This document shows positions 16,218 to 25,818 of a stretch of DNA of 64,000 nt, one piece after another. The position numbers and the translations under genes are program-made. This DNA comes from Planctomycetales bacterium. GTDB lineage: Bacteria; Planctomycetota; Planctomycetia; Planctomycetales; Planctomycetaceae. Location of the stretch: NCBI GenBank assembly GCA_026400835.1, contig JAPLOA010000109.1, forward strand, positions 1 through 64,000, in the 5' to 3' direction. The notes under the pieces were generated by a model, which saw nothing but the letters and a program-made list of their open reading frames with translations, was not told where the DNA came from and ran no database searches. Position 1 is the stretch's first letter. Every line of letters starts with the position of its first letter.

Positions 16218-18263
16218 ATGTTTCTGATGCGCGCATCCTCCGGGTTTGGTCTGGCCATTCTACTTTCTGCATTGCTGTGCAGCTCCGAATCGGCCGTTGC
16301 ACAAAATCAGGCCAACGGTCAGAAGGAACCACAGACACCGCCTGAGCCGCCTTCGGCCGAGGTCTTGCAGGCTCTGGCGACAACGCGCGACGAACTCAGG
16401 AAGAGTGTTGAGGATTTGAAGAGCAATCCGGAACTGAGCACTCGTGATGGCGCTGCATTGTTGGCTGATATCGCCGTATTCGAAAAAGCCGCGACATGGA
16501 TGCTGCGGTATCAGGAATTTCCGAAGGCCGACTATCTCGATCAGCTCAAAGGCGTTCTGGCCAAAGGAAAGACTCGAGCGGAACAGTTGGCCAGCGGTCA
16601 GCCGGATTGGGTGCTCAAAACGGGTATCACGATCCGTGGATATGTCAGCAAGGTTGATGGTTCCGTGCAGCCTTATGCGTTAACACTTCCGGCCGGTGTG
16701 AATCCCAACGAGGGCCGTCGCTGGCCGCTCCATGTTGTCCTGCATGGTCGTGCGGATCAGATGAACGAGGTGAATTTCATTCATCGGATGGATGGAAAAC
16801 CTTTGAAGGCGGACGCTGCACAGCCGGAGCAGAACTGGATTCAGCTGGACGTTTACGGTCGAGGTAACAACGCGTATCGGTTTGCCGGCGAGACCGATGT
16901 GTTCGAAGCGATGGACGATGTGAAGCGACGTTTTCGAATCGACGAAGATCGTATCACTCTGCATGGTTTCTCCATGGGAGGTGCAGGAGCGTGGCATCTG
17001 GGAATGCATCATCCGTCGTTGTGGTCGTCAGTTGGTCCCGGAGCTGGATTCGTCGACTTCTACCGTTACCAGAAGAAAGATCCCGACAACCCCGAGCAAC
17101 GGCTGCCAGATCCGCAGCACGCAACACTGGCGATTTATGACAGCGTCAATTACGCAATGAACGCCTTCAATGTTCCTGTCTGCACCTACGGCGGTGAGAA
17201 TGATCCGCAATTGCTGGCAAGTACTTCGATGGCGGAGGCTGCGGAAGTGCTGGATGTTCCCATCATGGTGATTGTTGGTCCAAAGATGGGGCATGCGTTC
17301 GACCCGGAGAGCCAGAAACAATTTATGGCATACCATCTCGAACAGTCAGTCAAAGGGCGTCCTCGCTTTGGCCAGCGGAAAGAGATTCGGTTTACGACCC
17401 ATACCCTGAAGTACAATCAATGCGACTGGCTGGCGATTGAAGAAGTCGAGCGTGTTTATGAGCCCAGTGTGGTCGACGCGAAGATTAATGAATCGGGTGA
17501 TGTCGAAGTCACAACCAGCAATGTCATGGCACTGCGAATCGTTCGGGACGTTGGCACAGATGCGATCATTGATGGCACGACGCTCGAATGTCGCCAGGCG
17601 GCTGATGGACTGTTGCCGGATGTGTATTACGTCAAAGGCAGTTCCGGATGGGAAGTGCTGAGTTACGACGATTCGCGATCGTTTTCGGACAATCAGGAAC
17701 TCCGCAAACGACCAAATCTGCAGGGACCGATTGACGATGCGTTTATGAGCTCGTTCGTTTGTGTCCGAGGTACCTCGACGCCCTGGAATGAGACCGCTGA
17801 AGATTGGTCGAAATGGACATTGTCACGCTTTGAACGAGAGTTCTCCCAGTGGATGCGCGGAGATGTTCATATCGTCGATGATACGGCGGTGACCGAGGAC
17901 ATGATTGCAGGAAATCACCTGGTGTTGTTTGGGGACCCGGGTTCAAACGCGATCTTAAAGCGTGTGCTGGAGCAGCTTCCGGTCGAGTGGACAGAAGAGA
18001 CGATCAAAGTCGGCGATCAGGAATGGCCAGCCAAAGATCATGGTCTGAGTCTTATCTTTCCGAATCCTCTGAATCGATCGAAGTATGTCGTGTTAAATTC
18101 GGGGCATACGTTTCACGACAAGGATTTTCGATCCTCCAATGCCTGGCTGTTTCCGCGACTGGGCGATATCGCCGTGCAGAACATTACGCCACAGAAGGAC
18201 GGCAGCTTTCAGGAAGAGACGGTCTGGTCGGATGTCTTCGGCGAACGCTGGCAGTTGCGGTAA
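16218..18263 (+). CDS. Exported esterase of the prolyl-oligopeptidase/alpha-beta hydrolase type
   Basis: 681 residues with a signal peptide (GLAILLSALLCSSESAVAQ) and a Pro-rich linker. The catalytic domain spans ~residues 140-390: PLHVVLHGRADQMNEV (oxyanion loop), nucleophile HGFSMGGAGAWHLGMHHPSL near residue 250, and MGHAF as the likely His. The C-terminal ~280 residues are a separate strand-rich region without a recognised family (HIVDDTAVTEDM...VLFGDPGSNAILKR). Such proteins are common in planctomycetes and may cleave sugar esters or peptides. The 3' end overlaps the convergent ATP-grasp gene by 55 nt. Confidence 0.85.
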   Translation: MFLMRASSGFGLAILLSALLCSSESAVAQNQANGQKEPQTPPEPPSAEVLQALATTRDELRKSVEDLKSNPELSTRDGAALLADIAVFEKAATWMLRYQEFPKADYLDQLKGVLAKGKTRAEQLASGQPDWVLKTGITIRGYVSKVDGSVQPYALTLPAGVNPNEGRRWPLHVVLHGRADQMNEVNFIHRMDGKPLKADAAQPEQNWIQLDVYGRGNNAYRFAGETDVFEAMDDVKRRFRIDEDRITLHGFSMGGAGAWHLGMHHPSLWSSVGPGAGFVDFYRYQKKDPDNPEQRLPDPQHATLAIYDSVNYAMNAFNVPVCTYGGENDPQLLASTSMAEAAEVLDVPIMVIVGPKMGHAFDPESQKQFMAYHLEQSVKGRPRFGQRKEIRFTTHTLKYNQCDWLAIEEVERVYEPSVVDAKINESGDVEVTTSNVMALRIVRDVGTDAIIDGTTLECRQAADGLLPDVYYVKGSSGWEVLSYDDSRSFSDNQELRKRPNLQGPIDDAFMSSFVCVRGTSTPWNETAEDWSKWTLSRFEREFSQWMRGDVHIVDDTAVTEDMIAGNHLVLFGDPGSNAILKRVLEQLPVEWTEETIKVGDQEWPAKDHGLSLIFPNPLNRSKYVVLNSGHTFHDKDFRSSNAWLFPRLGDIAVQNITPQKDGSFQEETVWSDVFGERWQLR

Positions 18264-19579
18264 AATCTTTCCAGCAGAAGTCGTAATTGCTGGCTGATTT
18301 CCGGCCAACAGAATTGTTGTCCATCGAGTGGCGGCGCGTGGATATCGTGGATGTGATTCAACAACTCGTCTTGTGAACCTGCAGTGACGTGAACGGAGCA
18401 GAGTGGCGAGCCGGCAGGAATCGCGGACCCGGGTTGCGGGGTATCTGCGAAAGTCCACTTTGTATGCGATGACGGACAAAGGGAGTCCGTGAACTGGACG
18501 TCCTGATCCGCCCAGAGAATCAAGCGGGCCTGAACACGGACCTCATTCTCGCCCGCAGAACGAGTTCGCTGCCGCCTGCGGGCAGTACTATCTGCGGATC
18601 GCCAGCCAAAAGCCGCCAGATGCCTGGTAACCAGACTTCGTTCCTCGCGGCTATGGCTGGCCGGGTTTTCGTAAAGCATGTGCGACGCCGTCAGGCGAGG
18701 GTTCACTTCGATGAACCAGGCTTCTCCTTGCCGCAGGACGAAGTCGACACCGAAAACACCTTTGAGACCCGTGTGATGAACCAGTGACTCCGCAGCCAGA
18801 ATGAGCTGCCGGGTGACATCCTCTCCTGGACTGATCGGGCCAACGTTTCCGCAGAAAAGAAAGTCGGAAGCTCCCAGACTGGGCCAGCCGACCAGTTGAA
18901 TCGAAGTGCCGAGCAAACTCAGACCGAGGTGATCGGCGAAAAAAACGGCCGACATCGGAACACCGTCGATATATTCCTGCAGGAATTCCTCCGAGGTTGT
19001 CTTCTGTTGAATTCTGTCCGGCTGGGCATTCATTGGCTGTACAGGTCGGATTCCGAGTCCTCCCGAACCGCTATTCGGCTTTCGCAACCAAAGGCAATCG
19101 GCATTGGCATTATCCGGGGAGGCGAGGCAAGGAACATTCAGCCCGGATTGCGAGAGCCAGCCCGCGAAATTTCGAGGTTGACGCAGCAGATCGACGATTT
19201 TCGGGTCCGGCCCAATCACGGGTCGATGAGCCATGATCTCACGAAGCACAGCGGTATGATTCTCCAGCCCGCCAGCCCAGAGCAGGGGGATATTGCTGCG
19301 AATTTTGCGAACGACAACAGGAAGATCCGCAAAAGTTCGAATCCGGCCCACAAAACGGCCACGTCCGCCGCCCAGCATATGAGTCAGGTCGGCATCCTCA
19401 AAGAAATCCACACAGAGAGGACGCAATCCGGCGGCAATCGCGGACTGAGCCAAACTGCGGACACTGGCTCCGCACAAAATTAACGAACGGACCGTCCGAA
19501 ATCCGCCAGAATGCTCTTGTTCGGGCGAAGTTGAGGACTCCGGCTTCAGGTCAGTTGAAGATGAGGCCAAAAGTCGCAA
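18209..19579 (-). CDS. ATP-grasp-domain protein, C1-cofactor-type candidate
   Basis: Up to 456 residues. The only upstream start in frame is TTG; the true start is uncertain. The N-terminal Rossmann-like region (SLILCGASVRSLAQSAIAAGLRPLCVDFF) precedes an ATP-grasp core: LRKPNSGSGGLGIRPV (ATP loop), VSAVFFADHLG, and FGVDFVLRQGEAWFIEVNPRLTAS with Glu-x-Asn for metal binding. This arrangement matches ATP-grasp proteins encoded near tetrahydromethanopterin genes in methylotrophs. It is divergent from fae, with 290 bp between, and its 3' end overlaps the convergent esterase gene by 55 nt. Confidence 0.8.
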   Translation of the reverse strand: MRLLASSSTDLKPESSTSPEQEHSGGFRTVRSLILCGASVRSLAQSAIAAGLRPLCVDFFEDADLTHMLGGGRGRFVGRIRTFADLPVVVRKIRSNIPLLWAGGLENHTAVLREIMAHRPVIGPDPKIVDLLRQPRNFAGWLSQSGLNVPCLASPDNANADCLWLRKPNSGSGGLGIRPVQPMNAQPDRIQQKTTSEEFLQEYIDGVPMSAVFFADHLGLSLLGTSIQLVGWPSLGASDFLFCGNVGPISPGEDVTRQLILAAESLVHHTGLKGVFGVDFVLRQGEAWFIEVNPRLTASHMLYENPASHSREERSLVTRHLAAFGWRSADSTARRRQRTRSAGENEVRVQARLILWADQDVQFTDSLCPSSHTKWTFADTPQPGSAIPAGSPLCSVHVTAGSQDELLNHIHDIHAPPLDGQQFCWPEISQQLRLLLERFYRNCQRSPKTSDQTVSS

Positions 19580-19869
19580 TCCTGATCAAAGAATGAACAG
19601 TTACAGCAGAGCCTGATCCTCGTCTGGCAGGGCCTTGTGTTGTGTATTGTTCACTTTTTCATGCGACCTTGTCCACAACACAGGCACCCCATTGCAGAAG
19701 CAGGCACAGTTCTGCTTCCGCAGACAACTGCAAAGTGTGGCTCGGAAGTGTTTTCAATCATCGTTCTTTGTGGCCGACGTGCCCCGATAATCGGGAGAAT
19801 GAAGGCACTTCAAATCTGTCTGCGGTCGCTGTTTTCTGGTTTGACTGGTTTTTGTAAAGGAAGTCTGGA

Positions 19870-20367
19870 ATGTCAATGTTTGTAGGTGAAGCACTCGTCG
19901 GTGAAGGTAATGAAGTTTCACACATCGATCTGTTGATTGGTGACAAGAGCGGTCCGGTAGGCGTTGCATTCGCAAACGCTCTCGCTGACCAGAAGATGGG
20001 CCACAGCAATCTGCTGGCCGTTGCGACTCCGAACCTGGCTGTAAAGCCATCCACCGTGATGATCACCAAGGTCACGATCAAGGGTGCTCGCCAGGCGGTT
20101 CAGATGTTCGGCCCAGCTCAGAAGGCTGTTGCGGACGCTGTCACGGACTGTGTTAAGTCCGGAGCAATCCCAAAGGATCAGGTCGAGAAGCTCTGCATCG
20201 TTTGCGGCGTTTTCATTCACTGGGAAGCTGCTGACGACAAGAAGATCTATCAGTACAACTACGAAGCGACCAAGCTCTCTATCGAGCGAGCAATGAAAAA
20301 CGAGCCAAAGGTTGACGATGTGATCGCTCAGCGCGATACAGCGGCTCATCCGTTTTACAAGGGCTAA
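19870..20367 (+). CDS. fae: Formaldehyde-activating enzyme
   Basis: 165 residues of normal Fae length. It condenses formaldehyde with tetrahydromethanopterin to methylene-H4MPT. Diagnostic features are [22 protein letters not shown] (His18 is equivalent to the catalytic His17 of Methylorubrum Fae), [24 protein letters not shown] and [27 protein letters not shown] sits upstream of the start. It ends at a terminator (20418-20455) and stands alone on the plus strand. Presence of fae implies an H4MPT-linked formaldehyde pathway in this cell; its remaining genes are outside the window. Confidence 0.97.
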   Translation: MSMFVGEALVGEGNEVSHIDLLIGDKSGPVGVAFANALADQKMGHSNLLAVATPNLAVKPSTVMITKVTIKGARQAVQMFGPAQKAVADAVTDCVKSGAIPKDQVEKLCIVCGVFIHWEAADDKKIYQYNYEATKLSIERAMKNEPKVDDVIAQRDTAAHPFYKG

Positions 20368-20417
20368 TTTGCCGTCGTGGCAGACGTGGAGATTTCTCTG
20401 CGGAGCTCTGAATTCAA

Positions 20418-20455
20418 AGCGGCCGTGCTGGTCACCCGGTACGGTCGCTTTTTTC
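20418..20455 (+). terminator. Rho-independent terminator of fae
   Basis: AGCGGCCGT and ACGGTCGCT pair with one G-U wobble, and a run of six Ts follows. It sits 50 bp past the fae stop. Confidence 0.8.
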
Positions 20456-20640
20456 GTTAAGCTTTCGACCTCATGCTGAGAGCCGATAGAACGAGAGCAG
20501 ACAGAACGAGAGCCGGGATCGCCAGCGTTGTCGAATCCTTTTTCCGAAGAATTGAATGGACCGGATAAGGCAGTCGACAAACACCGTGAATATCACGATA
20601 GACTTCGCGCTCCGTTGCAATGCAACATAGCCAAAAAGCT

Positions 20641-21531
20641 TTACTGCACCTGAATCTCGACAGTCGTGGAATGACTCGTGTTTGGTGCCAGTTCGATAGC
20701 GTTAATGCCCACATTGGCCGTCTCGATGCAAACCATTTCCGGCCATTCATGATCACCGAAGTCGGGCATGCGCTCACTCTTGGCGACCCAGGGATTCCAG
20801 ATAACGGTTGACTGCGAACCGGACTTTGAAACAACGATCGTCCGATTGCGACCCGGGTCATGCAGGTGACATTCCGAATCGGTCTTCAGATAGACTCGAT
20901 CGGTTTCACCCGTGAACTCAATCGCAGCGCCTGTGGCTGGTTTTTCCTGAGCACCATCGACTTTGTCGATGTACCGAACCTGTTCAAGGCCCGTGATTGA
21001 AATGTTGCGAACGTCAGACACGCTGAAATAAGTGTGCAGAGCATCCTCAAACCTGTGACTTGTGCTGACACCTGACGCTGGTTCTGTGGCCAGAGTCATT
21101 CGCAGCACAGAGCCAAACTCAACAGTAAACCGTACGGTGAAAGGATCGATGCGGGTCTGCAAGGTCATTGAGATCCCGCCTTCTGCCGTAGGCCTGGCTT
21201 CAGCCACTTCCCACATCGCAGTTCGCGCGAAACCGTGAGCCGGCGCGGAAGCATCAGAAGCATGCGGCCCGAACCAGGGAAAGCAAATGGGCACTCCACC
21301 CCGGATTGGCTTGCCGGGCTGGAACAACGACGAGCGGCTCATCCACAGCACCGGCTCATGTCCAGCTGGTTGCCATGCAGTCACGTGAGCGCCATGCAGA
21401 TAGATTTCTCCCGACGCGACGGTGGTGGCGACAACCGCCTTCGTCAGCCCGCCGTGGCCCTCTTCGAAATGAAGTCCAGAAACCTTGAACTGCTCACAAA
21501 GCGATTGCAGAGTCTGCATCAGGGAAACCAT
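20641..21531 (-). CDS. D-hexose-6-phosphate mutarotase (YeaD-like)
   Basis: 296 residues from MVSLMQTLQSLCEQF; a second ATG four codons later is also possible. It interconverts alpha and beta hexose-6-phosphates. GEIYLHGAHVTAWQP, IRGGVPICFPWFGPH, APAHGFARTAMWEV, TYFSVSDVRNISITGL and ERMPDFGDHEWPEMVCIETANV are the family blocks in the usual order. No signal peptide, so cytoplasmic. Upstream, on the same strand, is the ketosynthase-like gene, with which it shares no evident function. Confidence 0.92.
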   Translation of the reverse strand: MVSLMQTLQSLCEQFKVSGLHFEEGHGGLTKAVVATTVASGEIYLHGAHVTAWQPAGHEPVLWMSRSSLFQPGKPIRGGVPICFPWFGPHASDASAPAHGFARTAMWEVAEARPTAEGGISMTLQTRIDPFTVRFTVEFGSVLRMTLATEPASGVSTSHRFEDALHTYFSVSDVRNISITGLEQVRYIDKVDGAQEKPATGAAIEFTGETDRVYLKTDSECHLHDPGRNRTIVVSKSGSQSTVIWNPWVAKSERMPDFGDHEWPEMVCIETANVGINAIELAPNTSHSTTVEIQVQ

Positions 21532-21635
21532 CAACGTCCAGGAGTTATTCAGTGCGCGGCCACGATTGAAGAGATGTCTTGCAACGTATCCCGCGACCAC
21601 GCTGCTCCAATTCAAATCGTGCGGAGAATAAGAGA

Positions 21636-22940
21636 TCAGACCTTAACAACAACAGCACTGGCCTGGCCCATGCGGGTCACACTGGTCTTCAAAAACAGAC
21701 CGTTGGAAGTCGTCAGGTGTTCCCCATGGATCACGTTCAACGGTGATTCGGAATCCGGTGTGGAGAAATTCAGAGTTTTCGGGACGACACCATGCTGCAA
21801 CGCCAGCAATGAAGCCGCCACCTCGCACAGTGCAGAGCCACTACCCGCGCTGCCGGTGTAACTCTTGATCGCTGTGACCGGGACGCTATCGGCACGACTG
21901 CCCAAAACTCTACGCAAACCTTCCGCTTCATATCGGTCGCGGCGAGGATGGCCGGACGCACACGCATTCACGTGGCCCAGATCTTCGGCGGATACACCAG
22001 AGCGAGCCATTGCCGCAGAAGCCGCCTGGTAGATCGCCGTGGCTTCATCCGGATGTCCGTCGCGACTGACAACCGTGCTCGCACCGCAGCCAAGCAAAGT
22101 CCCCAGAATCTTCGCGCCTCTTGCTTCGGCATGTTCGCGAGCTTCCAGAATCAGCGTGCAAGCCGCCTCTGAGAGAGCTTCGCCCGAGCGATTGTTATCA
22201 AACGGGCGAACGCGAGTTTCCGCAGGGCCGTCAGCCAGGACATCCCAGTGATAGGAATGACAGGCCTTGACGGTATGAATACGAGTCCCGGTGACTCCGG
22301 TGATCATCACGTCTGCACGATTGCGGCGAATCGAATTTGCGGCTTCGGCAATGACCAGACCGCCGGAAGCTTCGTCGTGAGTAATTGAGTTATTCGGCCC
22401 ACGGGCGTCCAATGCGATCCCGATATGGCAGCCGGGCATGTTCGGCAAGTACCGCAGAAGCCAGAGCGGCTCCATACCATCAAAGCGTCCGCCACCCCAT
22501 TTGTCGTAGACAAACACTGGCTTCCCGGACGAGCGATCGCTGGCTTTGACGACGGCGTCCAGAAGTGCATCCGGAGGAGTCGACATCAGATTTGCGCCAA
22601 AGTCCACGCCGATCCGATCAGGAGCGACTGAGCCGGCCTGAAGCCCAGCGTCTTCCATGGCCTGCAGCGCTGATGCAACTCCCAACTGGATCTCGCGGCA
22701 CATGACCTTGAGATTTTTGCGGACCGATTTCAGGTGCTGTTTTTTTGCGGTTTCATCGTTGAAGTCGGAGATCTCGCCCCCGATACAACCCGGCGTTCCG
22801 ACGAATGACGCGAGTTCGATCTTCTTCAGGCCGTTGCGACCTTCAGACAGATTCGACCAGAACGCGTCTCGACCGATACCCAGCGGTGAAACAAGACCAA
22901 TACCTGTGATGACAACATCACGAGCAGATGAATTAGACAT
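21636..22940 (-). CDS. Beta-ketoacyl-synthase homologue lacking catalytic residues
   Basis: 434 residues with a full thiolase-fold KAS architecture, starting MSNSSARDVVITGIGLVSPLG. The family Cys site (normally TACAS) reads ITHDEASGG near residue 186, so Cys is replaced by Glu. The first His site (normally VNAHGT) reads VNACASGHP near residue 325, giving Cys. The second (KSMTGH) reads IKSYTGSAG near residue 360; Lys is kept and His is Ser. Hence it cannot condense acyl chains in the usual way. It may act as a chain-length-factor-type partner, a decarboxylating KSQ-like protein or an ACP-binding scaffold. No acyl carrier protein is adjacent. Confidence 0.85.
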   Translation of the reverse strand: MSNSSARDVVITGIGLVSPLGIGRDAFWSNLSEGRNGLKKIELASFVGTPGCIGGEISDFNDETAKKQHLKSVRKNLKVMCREIQLGVASALQAMEDAGLQAGSVAPDRIGVDFGANLMSTPPDALLDAVVKASDRSSGKPVFVYDKWGGGRFDGMEPLWLLRYLPNMPGCHIGIALDARGPNNSITHDEASGGLVIAEAANSIRRNRADVMITGVTGTRIHTVKACHSYHWDVLADGPAETRVRPFDNNRSGEALSEAACTLILEAREHAEARGAKILGTLLGCGASTVVSRDGHPDEATAIYQAASAAMARSGVSAEDLGHVNACASGHPRRDRYEAEGLRRVLGSRADSVPVTAIKSYTGSAGSGSALCEVAASLLALQHGVVPKTLNFSTPDSESPLNVIHGEHLTTSNGLFLKTSVTRMGQASAVVVKV

Positions 22941-23268
22941 GCAGATTCGCTCAGCCTGTATTAAACAACAGAATTCGTCCCCACGAATTCTTCGGTTTTC
23001 CGAGCGAAACAGTCTACCATCAGCCTCCACGCAATACTGCGCGGACCATGGAATTTAGGCGAAGTCGCGGGTAACGACGATAAATCCGTCCACTAAAACC
23101 GTGTTCTGAGAATCCCAGGGGCCGGAAAAGCCAGCAAATTCGTATTTGTTCCCGAGCCTAAGCGTTCGTTGCAGAATGCCTTCACGCCACGGACACCCGC
23201 CACGGAGTCGCTGGCGAGGTGGTTCAGTCTTTGCCGGTAAAATTCTGTCAGGTCGAAACAGCAGTCGC
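22941..23268. other. Non-coding gap
   Basis: Nothing convincing. A minus-strand open frame here overlaps the 3' end of the DUF4870 gene and looks like a shadow. It probably holds the promoter of the ketosynthase-like gene. Confidence 0.4.
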
Positions 23269-23775
23269 TCAGACGACAGAATCAGGGTCAAAGAAGTTAA
23301 TGCTGAGCGGATATCTCCAGAGTTTGCCGCTGCTGGCCTGCAGGGTCCCAATGATCGGGAAGATCACGTGTAGAGCGCCCAGCACGAGGATCATCAGAAT
23401 TCCAATCCCCAGAAAGCTGAGCACGAACGAAACCACGACGTAGACGAGGCTGCTCAGCATCCAGTTAAGGATGACAAGCCCATGGCGATTGGCCTCTTTC
23501 GATTCCTCCTTGCCGATAATCCACATGATCAGCGGCGCCACGACACCGACACCAGTCCATGTCAGCAGTTGCGACGCGTGCATCAGAGTGCACCATAGTT
23601 TTGGATCGAGCCCGCAGATCAGTCCCGACGGCGCCTCGGCATAGCCACTTGGGGGAAAAAAAACAGGCTCGGGTTGCCCACCAAGAACTCGTGATTTGGC
23701 CTGCTGAAACTCTTCTTCGGAGAGTGCCCCGGAGTTGCGAAGCTGAATGAGTCGTTCGATTTCGTCGGAGATCAT
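23269..23775 (-). CDS. DUF4870 membrane protein with SHOCT-like N-terminus
   Basis: 168 residues. The N-terminal ~30 residues form a short SHOCT motif (EIERLIQLRNSGALSEEEFQQAKSRVL), used for oligomerisation. A short linker leads to a DUF4870 domain with about four membrane helices (LMHASQLLTWTGVGVVAPLIMWIIG..., WMLSSLVYVVVSFVLSFLGIGILMILVLGALHVIFPIIG). The end KLWRYPLSINFFDP is the usual family C-terminus. Function unknown. No operon partners are close. Confidence 0.85.
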   Translation of the reverse strand: MISDEIERLIQLRNSGALSEEEFQQAKSRVLGGQPEPVFFPPSGYAEAPSGLICGLDPKLWCTLMHASQLLTWTGVGVVAPLIMWIIGKEESKEANRHGLVILNWMLSSLVYVVVSFVLSFLGIGILMILVLGALHVIFPIIGTLQASSGKLWRYPLSINFFDPDSVV

Positions 23776-24145
23776 GCGGCTCTCAAAATGCTGCGATGGT
23801 TATGCTGGTCAGAATCGGCAGAAGCGGACGGATTATTCGTTCGTCAACTGCGATTCCTGGCAACATTCACGCATTTCTGGATCGAATCCGAAAAACTTCC
23901 GTTGTTCTTCTGCTCAGCTTCTGATCCTCCACCACGAAGGACGACTTTTTGCCTTTGGTGTGAGGTTTTCTGACTAAATGCAAGTGCGGCAGACCAGTCA
24001 AAAACGTAGTCCAGATCTCTGACGCATCAGAAGCCCGATCCCCGAAGAGTCGCGATACTTCGTGGAGCAGCCTCCAATCGTAGAGGCCAGAAAGAATGCT
24101 GACGGGAATCGCATCGAGAGCAGTTGAAAGCGAGGCTAAAGGAAC
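23776..24145. other. Non-coding gap
   Basis: No gene that I can support. Small open frames on the plus strand have no ribosome site and no recognisable composition. The region separates the DUF4870 gene from the TPR lipoprotein gene, both on the minus strand. Confidence 0.4.
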
Positions 24146-24580
24146 TCAGCGAGCTTTCTGAAGTTCTTCCGATAACTTCACAGATGGATTACACCTGCGT
24201 GCTTCCCCAATGGCTTTCTTCGCGGCTGCAGTGTCGCCTTGCTTAAGGGCTAACTCAGCGCTGGCAAGCCAGAAAAGATCCATTTCTGTTGCGCCTTGCT
24301 GCAACTGCTGAAGGTCTTTTTTTGCTTCTTCCAGTTTGCCGAGGTGGATTCTGGCAACAGCAAGAGACCGCATGGCTGACTCCGCCAGATCCGGCTGAAG
24401 TCCGCCATTCCCAATGGCGGACGAAAGCTGTTGTTCGGCTTCCTCCCAGCGACGTTCATCAAAGGCTTTCAACCCTGCATCCACCGAGGCTTCACTCGAA
24501 GCCACCTGACCACTGCCTCCGCTCACGCCGCAGCCTGCAATGGTCAGGATAAGCAAAGCAAGTGTTCCGTGGAATCGCAT
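24146..24580 (-). CDS. TPR-containing lipoprotein
   Basis: 144 residues from MRFHGTLALLILTIAGCG, a lipoprotein signal with the lipobox IAGC. After the lipid-anchored Cys comes a Ser/Gly linker, then TPR-like helices (DAGLKAFDERRWEEAEQQLSSAIG, SAMRSLAVARIHLGKLEEAKKDLQQL, SAELALKQGDTAAAKKAIGEARRCNP). It starts 113 bp past the DUF1559 gene on the same strand, so the two are probably one transcript. Confidence 0.82.
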   Translation of the reverse strand: MRFHGTLALLILTIAGCGVSGGSGQVASSEASVDAGLKAFDERRWEEAEQQLSSAIGNGGLQPDLAESAMRSLAVARIHLGKLEEAKKDLQQLQQGATEMDLFWLASAELALKQGDTAAAKKAIGEARRCNPSVKLSEELQKAR

Positions 24581-24693
24581 TTTCACACTCTGAAGAAACC
24601 GAAATGAGCCTGCAGGAAAGACACGACCACCGAGCGATTTGCCCTTCAGCATTTGACAAACGCCTGAAGTTCCGGGCTCTTTCTGAGCCAAAA

Positions 24694-25818
24694 TCAGAAT
24701 TCGCCAAGGACTTCGCCACCGCCGCGGGTCCCCAGTGCACGCCAGACTCCAAGGTCGACGTTCTCGCTTACGAATCGCACACTGGCATCACCCAGTTGGA
24801 CTTGAGCACCGCCAGTGTGCATGCTGCGGGCCGAGATAATCGCGTATTCACCCGGGGCGTCAGCAATCGCACTCCAGTTGCCGCAGTCAAACCCTCTCCA
24901 ATTCGGTGTCGCTACATGATTGTAGAGAGTTGCGGAGTAGAATCCGAAGGGCCAGCCATTGGAGAAGTCTGAACCTTCGAGCCATCGTCCCATCGAGTTA
25001 AAGTTGAACGTAGATACTGTCGGCACGGCATTAAGGCACTCGTTGAATAAATCATTCGTTACGAGCGGGCCCTGCCGACGATTCGGTGACGTAATAACGT
25101 CTGCCATTCGCACAGGAAGTGTGCCAGCCATGTCTCGTCCACTGCCCTTCGTACGCTCGGAGAACATCGCGGTATTCGACAGGCCGTCCGTGAAGTCCCG
25201 ATCCTTTGTCACAGATCCTATAGAGAAGGCTCCGTTTCCGTCAGCGGCACCGCCTACGACGTTATTTGTCGTGGTGCTGACAGCACCACCGTTCGGCGTC
25301 GATCCACCGAAGTTTGCGCGATAATTATTCTCAGTGATGATGCGGCCTGTGTTCGCATCGGATGGACACAGAAAAAGACCGGCCGCGTTTGCGTACGCAG
25401 TGTAGTTGGCATTCGTAGGAACCCCGCTGGTTGTCATACGAACGGATGTTGGTCGGGCAAAATCGATCAGGTTATAGATGTTGGCCTGCTCCATGTACGG
25501 CAGCAGAAAAGTATGAACCGAGCGGAACCCAGTCCATGCTCCCGACGCCAGCGTGTTTGGGTAGGAAGTATAACTGGCCTGCGCGACACCGCCTACCGAA
25601 TAGTCCGGAGCAAGCCTTGCTGGCGGAAGGCAATTGAAAGTAGACATGTAGTTGTGGATCGCCAACCCCAGTTGCTTCAGATTATTCTTGCACTGAGTTC
25701 GGCGAGCGGCTTCGCGAGCCTGCTGGACCGCAGGAAGCAAAAGCGCAATCAAAATGGCGATGATGGCTATCACCACCAACAATTCAATCAACGTAAAACC
25801 ACGCTTGCGAGCAGGCAT
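24694..25818 (-). CDS. DUF1559 prepilin-like protein
   Basis: 374 residues from [16 protein letters not shown]. The N-terminal class III/IV pilin signal (Gly-Phe-Thr-Leu-Ile-Glu) is cleaved before Phe, leaving a hydrophobic helix. [22 protein letters not shown] is the DUF1559 hallmark. Near the end, [26 protein letters not shown] carries the H-x9-D(G) motif, here DA instead of DG. These proteins are very numerous in planctomycetes and probably assemble into pseudopilus-like surface structures. The TPR lipoprotein gene follows on the same strand. A second DUF1559/lipoprotein pair is just upstream. Confidence 0.93.
   Translation of the reverse strand: MPARKRGFTLIELLVVIAIIAILIALLLPAVQQAREAARRTQCKNNLKQLGLAIHNYMSTFNCLPPARLAPDYSVGGVAQASYTSYPNTLASGAWTGFRSVHTFLLPYMEQANIYNLIDFARPTSVRMTTSGVPTNANYTAYANAAGLFLCPSDANTGRIITENNYRANFGGSTPNGGAVSTTTNNVVGGAADGNGAFSIGSVTKDRDFTDGLSNTAMFSERTKGSGRDMAGTLPVRMADVITSPNRRQGPLVTNDLFNECLNAVPTVSTFNFNSMGRWLEGSDFSNGWPFGFYSATLYNHVATPNWRGFDCGNWSAIADAPGEYAIISARSMHTGGAQVQLGDASVRFVSENVDLGVWRALGTRGGGEVLGEF

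Noticed and set aside
23055-23351. Minus-strand 98-aa frame overlapping the end of the DUF4870 gene
   Set aside because: Overlaps a protein with the normal family C-terminus; no ribosome site; composition is not protein-like at the start.
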